Assembly: GCA_009784355.1 (NCBI GenBank)
Contig: WRBU01000072.1
Location: 1-6,318, forward strand
Direction of reading: 5' to 3'
From: Defluviitaleaceae bacterium
Lineage (GTDB): Bacteria > Bacillota > Clostridia > Lachnospirales > WRAX01
Length of the DNA stretch: 6,318 nt
This document shows positions 1-4,533 of the stretch, in pieces. The translations under genes were made by a program, and so were the position numbers. How positions within the stretch are numbered: the first letter of the stretch is position 1; every line of letters starts with the position of its first letter. Below the pieces are notes generated by a model, which saw only the letters and a program-made list of their open reading frames with translations, made no database searches and was not told the origin of the DNA.

Positions 1-434
1 ATTTTGTTGCGGCTTGCCCACATTGCATCACATGTTTCATCGGGAGCAAGTATTATAGTGGATATGTCAACATTTTGCCTAAAAAGCCAAACATCTGAAA
101 ACCTTCCGCTTCCATCATCAAAATCTAGTCTATAACGCTTAATTAATGTGCCGTTTTTTGGGTCAAGAATCACTCCCAGCTCTTCTTCGGTTTCCTTTAA
201 TGCGCTGGTCAAGCTGTCATCCCCAGCAACAGCGTTACCCCCTGTTGTTTCCCACATGTAAGGAAGCAGTTCTTTGTTTGAAGACCTTTTGGAAATAAGA
301 AATTCACCATTTTCGTTTTCTATAAAGATATAAATGGCAAGATTATACTCCCCTTTCCCCAAAGGTTTTCCGCGCTCGTGCAATCGTCCTGTTGCATTGC
401 CCTTTTCGTCTAATATATCCCAAAATTCAGCCAT
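1..434 (-). CDS. Nudix hydrolase, IPP-isomerase-like subgroup (C-terminus beyond window)
   Basis: The reading frame begins at an ATG (434-432) and stays open to the window edge, giving 144 complete codons; the C-terminus lies outside. The N-terminus (WDILDEKGNATGRLHERG, residues 5-22) is typical of Nudix proteins related to isopentenyl-diphosphate isomerase and YfcD. The Nudix box is at residues 66-88: G66, five residues, D72, seven residues, then KETEEELGV. The metal-binding glutamates of the REUxEE core are kept (E81, E84, E85), while the usual Glu, Arg and aliphatic positions are D72, K80 and T82. The family hydrolyses nucleoside diphosphates linked to another moiety, using Mg2+ or Mn2+; the substrate cannot be told from the sequence. 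It starts 22 bp after the DUF554 stop, so it is probably the third gene of the regulator operon. A GGAAGGG at 449-455 is the only ribosome-binding candidate and sits rather far (14 nt) from the ATG. The family call is firm, the substrate unknown. Confidence 0.93.
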   Translation of the reverse strand, partial: MAEFWDILDEKGNATGRLHERGKPLGKGEYNLAIYIFIENENGEFLISKRSSNKELLPYMWETTGGNAVAGDDSLTSALKETEEELGVILDPKNGTLIKRYRLDFDDGSGRFSDVWLFRQNVDISTIILAPDETCDAMWASRNK

Positions 435-456
435 AAGTCTTTTATTTTCCCTTCCA

Positions 457-1146
457 TTATCCCAAAATAACAATATAGTATAAAACTGCAAACACAAAAG
501 CGGGCAATAAATTTGCCACCCGAATTTTTGCATCCAAGGCAACATTAACCCCTATACCCAAAATCATAACGCCGCCCACGGCTGATATTTGAGCAATTAA
601 CCCATCTGTTAAAAATGGTTGCAAAAAGCCCGCAAAAAACTCAATAAAACCTTGGTACAAAAAGACTGAAAATGCTGAAAAAAGCACCCCAAAACCCAAA
701 GTGGATGCAAGTGCCATTGCCGCCACGCTGTCAATAATAGATTTTGTGAGAATGATGGAACGGTCGCCCAAAAGCCCGCTGTTAAGAGAGCCTACCACAG
801 CCATTGCGCCTACACAAAACAATAGCGTTGACGCTACAAAGCCTTGGGCAAATGTAGTTTCTTCTTTTGTTTTGCCCAGCTTGCCCTGCGCCCAAACCCC
901 AAAACGGTTAAGTGCGGCATCAATATTGATAATCTCACCAAAAACAGCACCCAAGGCAAGAGCAACCACCATCAGAAGAATATCGCCGCCGATTGCAGAA
1001 GAAATGCCCACAATGCAAACGCAAAGCCCAAGTGCTTTTAATGTTGTTTGGGACACGCGCTCTTTTAAACGGCCTTTAAGCAGCAAACCTAGTCCCACGC
1101 CAGCCAAAATGGCGGCGGCATTTATTGACGCACCTACTATACTCAT
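457..1146 (-). CDS. DUF554 family integral membrane protein (YqgA/YdfK-like)
   Basis: This 229-aa protein is strongly hydrophobic, with about six to eight membrane segments (near residues 3-23, 37-70 in two parts, 102-122, 137-180 in two parts, 183-205 and 211-228). Family marks seen are the Gly-rich N-terminus (GASINAAAILAGVGLG), FCVGAMAVVGS (110-120) and GDRSIILTKS (127-136), which match the conserved core of DUF554 proteins such as E. coli YqgA. The length is normal for the family. A transport role is often suggested but is not established. The ATG lies 3 bp after the response-regulator stop. Its Shine-Dalgarno GGAG, six bases upstream, overlaps the last codons and stop of that gene, so the two are almost certainly co-transcribed and translationally coupled. 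The Nudix gene follows after 22 bp. Family assignment is secure; function is not known. Confidence 0.93.
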   Translation of the reverse strand: MSIVGASINAAAILAGVGLGLLLKGRLKERVSQTTLKALGLCVCIVGISSAIGGDILLMVVALALGAVFGEIINIDAALNRFGVWAQGKLGKTKEETTFAQGFVASTLLFCVGAMAVVGSLNSGLLGDRSIILTKSIIDSVAAMALASTLGFGVLFSAFSVFLYQGFIEFFAGFLQPFLTDGLIAQISAVGGVMILGIGVNVALDAKIRVANLLPAFVFAVLYYIVILG

Positions 1147-1149
1147 TTT

Positions 1150-1839
1150 TTACTCCGCTTTAAAATAATACCCTACCCCACGGCGAGTTAAAATGTATTT
1201 TGGACTTTCGGGATTTTCCTCTATTTTAGCCCGCAGGCGGCGTATGGTAACATCCACTGTGCGTACATCGCCAAAATATTCGTAGCCCCAAACTTTTTCC
1301 AAAAGCTGCTCTCGGGAAAAAACTTGACCGTTGTTAGCTGCCAAAAACTTTGTCAGCTCGTATTCCCGATGAGTCAAATCAAGTGCCTCATCACCGCGGC
1401 ACACCTCATATTTACCAATGTCTATTGTAATATCTCCAAAATGTAAAATATTTGATTCTGCTGCAGTTTGCGGCGGCTCTTTGCGGCGCAAATTTGCCTT
1501 AACCCTTGCCAAAAGCTCCCTCACGCCAAAAGGCTTAACAACGTAGTCATCCGCACCAAGCTCCAAACCAAGCACTTTATCCACTTCTTCTGCCTTTGCA
1601 GTAAGCATAATGATTGGAACTTGCGACTTTTCTCTTATTTTTTTGCATACCTCAAAACCGTCCATTTTTGGCATCATTATATCTAAAATTACAAGGTCGG
1701 GATTTTCCTTTTCAAAGGCTTCCAAGGCAAAAGCCCCATCCCGAGCCACAGCAACGTCGTACCCCTCTTTATGCAAGTTAAATGCCACAATGTCAACAAT
1801 ATTTTTTTCGTCATCTACTACTAAAATTTTTCTGCTCAT
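1150..1839 (-). CDS. walR: OmpR/PhoB-type response regulator, closest to WalR (YycF)
   Basis: A 229-aa two-domain response regulator. Residues 1-115 form the receiver domain: acidic pocket D9-D10, phospho-acceptor D53 in [12 protein letters not shown]80 and K102 in [10 protein letters not shown]. Residues 130-227 form the winged-helix DNA-binding domain, ending in [20 protein letters not shown] and a TRRGVGYYF wing. From memory it runs nearly collinear with Bacillus subtilis WalR, including [11 protein letters not shown] at the end of the receiver and the [15 protein letters not shown] recognition segment. WalR, phosphorylated by the kinase WalK, controls cell-wall hydrolase and division genes. 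Here no kinase follows: the next gene is a DUF554 membrane protein 3 bp downstream. Residue 101 is Val, where B. subtilis WalR has Thr. The ATG is supported by AAGGGAG ten bases upstream. The family call is very secure. The symbol rests on similarity only, and a PhoP-like paralogue is possible. Confidence 0.9.
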   Translation of the reverse strand: MSRKILVVDDEKNIVDIVAFNLHKEGYDVAVARDGAFALEAFEKENPDLVILDIMMPKMDGFEVCKKIREKSQVPIIMLTAKAEEVDKVLGLELGADDYVVKPFGVRELLARVKANLRRKEPPQTAAESNILHFGDITIDIGKYEVCRGDEALDLTHREYELTKFLAANNGQVFSREQLLEKVWGYEYFGDVRTVDVTIRRLRAKIEENPESPKYILTRRGVGYYFKAE

Positions 1840-1849
1840 GGTGATTACA

Positions 1850-1855
1850 CTCCCT
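1850..1855 (-). promoter_or_regulatory. Ribosome-binding site of the response-regulator gene
   Basis: The minus strand reads AAGGGAG around here, about ten bases before the ATG at 1839. This fixes the start of the response regulator. Upstream, an AATAAT near 1881 resembles a -10 element, but no convincing -35 element sits at the right distance, so the operon promoter in the 81-bp gap is left uncalled. Confidence 0.55.
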
Positions 1856-1920
1856 TTTATTAAAATTTCTACTGCTCTACATTATTACGCATAAGGCTTT
1901 GTTTTAGTTTCCGCAATCAA

Positions 1921-2649
1921 CTAACAGTTAGTAAAGAAATTCCGCAATAATTCATAAATTAGTGAAGCTATCAAGTTAAGCAGAATTGTTGAACTTATAG
2001 CAATCAAAAGCGAGAGAATCGGATGTTTTTTAATCCAATCAGTTATGCGGAAATATAGAGATTTTCTAATGCGTTTCAATTCCTTATCTAACACACCTAA
2101 AAACTCGGCATCCAACAAGGTCTTTCGCAGTCTTGCTTCACAATCAAAGCAAATTTTAGGATTGGTCGCACTGACAATAATGTCCTCTTTCAGACCACAC
2201 ATATCAAACAGGCAACCTCTAGTTTCGTCATGGAATTGCCCACGTATCGTTTCGGAGCTTGTGTCAATTTTTGAGAGTGCCACAGCTTTATATAAAATCA
2301 ACAAAACATAATTGCACAAATCAACATTTGCTTCGCTGAAAATGTTGCTGGTATCAAAGAAAGTGGCAACAGCAATTTTATCACTTAAACGCCTAACGAA
2401 AAAATTTCCATCTAGCGGATAGTCAATAAAACACATGGTGTAATCTGCGTCTTCGTGATGCCTAACTAGACTTAATAAGGTCTCATCTGCGTATCCCCAA
2501 AAATCACTTTGGGGCAATGCAACCCTACTAATGCTCGTAATTTCAAATAGTTTTGAGTCGCTTTTCAATTTTAATTTATTCAAAAAATTCCATTCATCTT
2601 TGTGCTTGCTTTCGCCTAATTGAATTATAGCAAACTTAACACGCTCCAT
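1921..2649 (-). CDS. Uncharacterised membrane-anchored protein with H-x5-C-x4-C-x15-C-x2-C motif
   Basis: A 242-aa protein I cannot assign to a named family. The N-terminal half (1-125) looks like a compact alpha/beta domain: strand-like VKFAIIQLG at 4-12, ADYTMCFIDYPLD at 68-80, and a hydrophobic helix NYVLLILYKAVAL at 113-125. Next comes H140-DETRG-C146-LFDM-C151, then 15 residues, then C167-FD-C170, a layout that suggests one bound metal ion, probably zinc. The His and paired-Cys spacing recalls the C-terminal part of archaemetzincin metalloproteases, but their HExxHxxGxxH catalytic triad is missing. A basic amphipathic stretch (185-208, LDKELKRIRKSLYFRITDWI) leads into one membrane helix at about 210-232 and a short tail, so the globular part is probably cytoplasmic and tail-anchored. 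It stands alone, with hairpin-separated genes upstream and an 81-bp gap before the walR-like gene. The ATG is preceded by a G-rich stretch rather than a well-spaced Shine-Dalgarno. The gene is real; the function is unknown. Confidence 0.85.
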   Translation of the reverse strand: MERVKFAIIQLGESKHKDEWNFLNKLKLKSDSKLFEITSISRVALPQSDFWGYADETLLSLVRHHEDADYTMCFIDYPLDGNFFVRRLSDKIAVATFFDTSNIFSEANVDLCNYVLLILYKAVALSKIDTSSETIRGQFHDETRGCLFDMCGLKEDIIVSATNPKICFDCEARLRKTLLDAEFLGVLDKELKRIRKSLYFRITDWIKKHPILSLLIAISSTILLNLIASLIYELLRNFFTNC

Positions 2650-2697
2650 TCCCCTGCCCCCGAACCTACGAATGTATGTTTTAAAACCCCTTTAATG

Positions 2698-2726
2698 ATT
2701 TTAGCACAAACTGACGAAATGCGCAA
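2698..2726 (-). promoter_or_regulatory. Possible promoter of the 242-aa gene
   Basis: On the minus strand TTGCGC (2726-2721) and TAAAAT (2703-2698) are 17 bases apart, about 50 bases before the ATG. The -10 matches the SigA consensus at five of six positions, but the -35 at only three, so this is a weak candidate. The rest of 2650-2846 shows no gene that I can support apart from the small frame described at 2742-2882. Confidence 0.3.
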
Positions 2727-2741
2727 ACAGAATTTGGATTA

Positions 2742-2882
2742 TTAGAAGTTGGTATTTGACTTTATATCATCGGTTAAAACCATAGTTTTCACCGCAACAC
2801 TTTCACCAGCCACTGCTGATGCGTACAAAAGCACTGTTACACAAAATAGTCCAAATGCTTTTGCGCTTCGCTGCAAAAGCAT
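2742..2882 (-). other. Possible 46-codon ORF with signal-peptide-like sequence, in frame after the 165-aa gene
   Basis: After the TAA of the 165-aa gene (2897-2895), the same frame stays open to a TAA at 2744-2742. Its first ATG is at 2882-2880, inside the 5' arm of the hairpin, and gives 46 residues: a basic start (MLLQRSAK), a hydrophobic core (FGLFCVTVLLYASAVA) and then GESVAVKT, which together resemble a cleavable signal peptide. No Shine-Dalgarno precedes the ATG, and the frame runs through a terminator-like hairpin, so it may be an accidental frame or the severed tail of the upstream gene. Low confidence that it is translated. Confidence 0.2.
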
Positions 2883-2890
2883 TTGGACTA
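2843..2890 (-). terminator. Perfect 18-bp hairpin just after the 165-aa gene, probable transcription terminator
   Basis: TAGTCCAAATGCTTTTGC on the plus strand (2847-2864) is exactly repeated in inverted form at 2873-2890, with an 8-base loop (GCTTCGCT). The stem begins four bases after the TAA of the 165-aa gene. On the minus strand it is followed by TTTTGTGT, a short U tract, and preceded by AAAA, which can extend the stem past a small bulge. This fits an intrinsic terminator for the DUF6465/165-aa unit. The stem is long and only about 40% G+C, which is less typical, so a dispersed palindromic repeat is the main alternative. Confidence 0.6.
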
Positions 2891-2894
2891 AATT

Positions 2895-3392
2895 TTATAT
2901 TGATATTGAAGCAACTTGCGTACTGCTTATAATTTGCATTGTTTCCGCCGTTACTTGGCTGCTTCCGCCGTTTGCTTCATCCGACAATGCCTCTTTGTGG
3001 TCTTTTGCGTCGTCATTGTCTGTTGGTCTTGCCGTCATGGCTAATTTAAACAGCCCCGGACTATGCTTCATTAAAAAATCCTTATCTTTTTGCGGCACAT
3101 TGTCCCCACGCATTATGCGTGCAGCTATTTCAAAGGCAATGCGCATTTTGCGAAAATGCTCCGCTTGAGCTTCTGCCGCTTCACGTGCGGCATTAAGGTT
3201 GTCTTGAAAAATATTAATGTAAAAAGCTCTTCTGTTTGCTGGGCAATTTGCAATTACCTTTCGCTTTTCAAAAAGGTCTCCTAAAATCTCTTTTTTTGTT
3301 TCTTTTGTTTCAGAAACAGCACCATCCGTCCGTGGCGGTGCTTGGCAAGTGTTTTTAAAAAATGTGTTTGCAACAGCAATTTTTGAAATCAC
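2895..3392 (-). CDS. Uncharacterised 165-aa helical protein, GTG start
   Basis: The longest frame begins at a TTG (3407), but GGAGG at 3405-3401 lies within that extension, eight bases before a GTG at 3392-3390. The GTG is therefore taken as the start, giving 165 aa beginning MISKIAVANTFF. Three parts are visible: a polar, probably disordered N-terminus (12-40, rich in Lys, Glu and Thr); a helical core (about 55-122) with the alanine-rich NAAREAAEAQAEHF and the block AARIMRGDNVPQKDKDFLMK; and a polar tail with DNDDAKDH and Gln/Ser/Thr-rich residues. The block 'basic residue-G-D-x-V-P-x-x-D, then a short helix' recalls, from memory, uncharacterised Lachnospiraceae proteins with similar wording; no function is known to me. 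There is no signal peptide or membrane helix. It follows the DUF6465 gene by 62 bp and ends at the hairpin, so the two probably form one transcription unit. Gene real, role unknown. Confidence 0.8.
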   Translation of the reverse strand: MISKIAVANTFFKNTCQAPPRTDGAVSETKETKKEILGDLFEKRKVIANCPANRRAFYINIFQDNLNAAREAAEAQAEHFRKMRIAFEIAARIMRGDNVPQKDKDFLMKHSPGLFKLAMTARPTDNDDAKDHKEALSDEANGGSSQVTAETMQIISSTQVASISI

Positions 3393-3395
3393 AGC

Positions 3396-3405
3396 CCTCA
3401 CCTCC
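3396..3405 (-). promoter_or_regulatory. Shine-Dalgarno that sets the GTG start of the 165-aa gene
   Basis: GGAGGTGAGG on the minus strand is an almost perfect anti-16S match. Its GGAGG core ends eight bases before the GTG at 3392. It lies inside the longer TTG-initiated frame, which makes that upstream start unlikely. Confidence 0.8.
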
Positions 3406-3454
3406 AAATATAGTTTGTAGGTATATATCGGCAGATAATGGCTGTTAAATAATA

Positions 3455-3652
3455 CTAAACTTGAAATTTTCCTTGAACATCGCCGTTAATAACGTAGTAA
3501 CACATCTTTTCTTCAGGCTTAAAGTATATTTCTATGCTGACAAGGTCTTTAACCAAATTGCCCTCGCCCTTCCAAATTTCTTTTACAATATCGCTCAGCC
3601 TTTTCATGTCAGTTTGCTCGCCAAAAATCTCCACATAATGCTCCACTTTCAT
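3455..3652 (-). CDS. DUF6465-type small protein
   Basis: A 65-aa protein whose second half, IEIYFKPEEKMCYYVING (40-57) followed by a short strand GKFQV, matches what I remember of the DUF6465 core ('vKPEdkaaYYVvN..GkidL'), common in Clostridia. The N-terminal half carries a beta strand (HYVEIFGEQTD) and a helix (MKRLSDIVKEIWKGEG), giving a predicted beta-alpha-beta-beta layout. Many family members have a long Lys/Ala-rich N-terminal tail, which is absent here, so this is a core-only form. The function of the family is not known. The start is secure: GGAGGT at 3666-3661 is eight bases before the ATG. A consensus promoter lies about 35 bases further upstream, so the gene heads its own unit with the 165-aa gene after it. 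Both gene and family are fairly sure. Confidence 0.82.
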   Translation of the reverse strand: MKVEHYVEIFGEQTDMKRLSDIVKEIWKGEGNLVKDLVSIEIYFKPEEKMCYYVINGDVQGKFQV

Positions 3653-3660
3653 AATTATCT

Positions 3661-3666
3661 ACCTCC
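3661..3666 (-). promoter_or_regulatory. Strong ribosome-binding site of the DUF6465-type gene
   Basis: GGAGGT on the minus strand, eight bases before the ATG at 3652. The near-perfect match suggests efficient translation of this small protein. Confidence 0.8.
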
Positions 3667-3685
3667 GTATGTATGGTTTTATTTT

Positions 3686-3713
3686 ATTGTACCACATACA
3701 CACTCTTTGTCAA
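3686..3713 (-). promoter_or_regulatory. SigA-type promoter for the DUF6465 / 165-aa unit
   Basis: On the minus strand TTGACA (3713-3708) is a perfect -35 element, followed after 16 bases by TACAAT (3691-3686), a five-of-six -10 element. It starts four bases after the SSB-like gene ends and leads to a 5' leader of roughly 25-30 bases. It gives the small-protein pair expression independent of the SSB gene, although read-through from that gene is possible because no terminator is seen between them. Confidence 0.72.
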
Positions 3714-3717
3714 CAGG

Positions 3718-4374
3718 TTATTGCATTGGTTTTCCGCTCTCAATACGTGATACAGAAACTTCATAGGCAGTTTTGTCAATAACAGAGCCGTCTTCTTGCT
3801 TCTTTTGGTAGATTCGGCTTTGCATCCTTCCCCAAATTTTTATATTGTCCCCCACAGCAAGTTTTGCACCAAAACGTGCGTTGCGCCCCCATGTGATGCA
3901 CGGAATATAGTCCGACTTGTTGTAAGAGCGGTTTACAGCCAAAAGCAGGTCGCAAATCTCCCTTCCAAAAGGTGTTGTGCGGTATATTGGAGGCTTACAA
4001 ATGTAGCCATCTAAAAAAACATCATTTGGATTAATATTTGACCCATCCCCTGCAAAGTTATAGTCTTTTGCAAAAACCGTCAGCACAAGGCGGTTGCGGT
4101 TTTCCGCTTCTATGTAGTTGTTATAAGAGCGTATCTGCCCTATTATGTCGATGTTTTCACCAGACGTAAATCGGTTACCTTCTATAATGCGCTCTGAAAT
4201 GGTTACGGGCAACAGGTCGTGGGCATCGCTCAGCCTTGGCACCAAAATATCAAAATTATAAAAGCCCTCGCCAAAAACATCGTGGCTAAATGCGTATTCC
4301 GACGCTATTTCACCGCTTAAAAAAATTTTGTTTACAAAAGGTGTTAAAGGTGTTGCTGTATTTTCTGTGTTCAA
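3718..4374 (-). CDS. Single-stranded-DNA-binding protein, clostridial two-OB-fold type, TTG start
   Basis: With the preferred TTG start at 4374 the protein has 218 aa; the longest frame starts at ATG 4392 (224 aa). GAGGAG at 4388-4383 lies eight bases before the TTG and overlaps the upstream ATG, which itself has no ribosome-binding site. Residues 15-104 form a first OB-like domain (KIFLSGEIASEYAFSHDVFG, then FNF-like FYNFDILVPRLSD, LPVTISERI). Residues 117-212 form a second, SSB-like one: FLDGYICKPPIYRTTPFGRE, CDLLLAVNRSYNKSDYIPCI, TWGRNARF, VGDNIKIWGRMQSR and YEVSVSRIE. This arrangement matches a clostridial SSB paralogue family. The C-terminus (ESGKPMQ) lacks the acidic DDDIPF-like tip by which housekeeping SSB recruits partners, so it is probably an accessory SSB rather than the main one. 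It would bind single-stranded DNA in replication or repair. The family is confident; the specific role is inferred. Confidence 0.9.
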   Translation of the reverse strand: MNTENTATPLTPFVNKIFLSGEIASEYAFSHDVFGEGFYNFDILVPRLSDAHDLLPVTISERIIEGNRFTSGENIDIIGQIRSYNNYIEAENRNRLVLTVFAKDYNFAGDGSNINPNDVFLDGYICKPPIYRTTPFGREICDLLLAVNRSYNKSDYIPCITWGRNARFGAKLAVGDNIKIWGRMQSRIYQKKQEDGSVIDKTAYEVSVSRIESGKPMQ

Positions 4375-4383
4375 AGTATTTGC

Positions 4384-4434
4384 TCCTCTCATGTTATGGT
4401 TATAGTTATGGTCTGTCTACATTTTATGAGAGGA
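4384..4434 (-). promoter_or_regulatory. Leader inverted repeat that could hide the SSB ribosome-binding site
   Basis: In the minus-strand leader TCCTCTCAT (4434-4426) is exactly complementary to ATGAGAGGA (4392-4384), which contains most of the Shine-Dalgarno GAGGAG used for the TTG start. The 33-base loop contains two copies of the direct repeat GTTATGGT as read on the plus strand (4393-4400 and 4405-4412). Folding would block ribosome access, which suggests translational control. The pairing is seen in the sequence; regulation is inferred, and it requires that transcription begins upstream of 4434. No clear promoter for this gene was found. Confidence 0.4.
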
Positions 4435-4470
4435 TAGTAAAAATATGCTTGTTTATTTCGCCGTTGTAGC

Positions 4471-4500
4471 TTGACTTATGACTGCATATAATGTTATAAT
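4471..4500 (+). promoter_or_regulatory. SigA-type promoter with extended -10 for the GH18 gene
   Basis: TTGACT (4471-4476) and a perfect TATAAT (4495-4500) are separated by 18 bases, with a TGT directly before the -10 (extended -10 motif). Transcription would start near 4507, leaving a leader of about 27 bases that contains the GAGAGG ribosome-binding site. A second TATAAT at 4487-4492 is too close to the -35 element to be used with it. Confidence 0.75.
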
Positions 4501-4515
4501 GCAAGGATATATTTT

Positions 4516-4521
4516 GAGAGG
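4516..4521 (+). promoter_or_regulatory. Ribosome-binding site of the GH18 gene
   Basis: GAGAGG, 12 bases before the TTG start at 4534. The spacing is long. An in-frame TTG at 4522 directly abuts the site and is too close to be used, so 4534 is preferred. Confidence 0.5.
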
Positions 4522-4533
4522 TTGTGGCGAATT

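Noticed and set aside
701..1168. Plus-strand open frame of 155 codons opposite the DUF554 gene
   Set aside because: It lies fully antisense to a recognised membrane protein family and has Ser/Pro/Thr-rich shadow composition.
1840..1920. Terminator between the 242-aa gene and the walR-like gene
   Set aside because: CTAACAGTTAG at 1921 forms only a tiny AT-rich stem without a U tract, so the two genes could be partly co-transcribed.
2749..3168. Plus-strand open frame of 139 codons opposite the 165-aa gene
   Set aside because: It crosses the hairpin, has no ribosome-binding site, and its composition mirrors the minus-strand gene, which has a good Shine-Dalgarno and a plausible protein.
4471..4533. 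WalR-binding box upstream of the GH18 gene
   Set aside because: Only one half-site-like TGTTAT (4492-4497) is present; the second half-site at the required spacing is missing.
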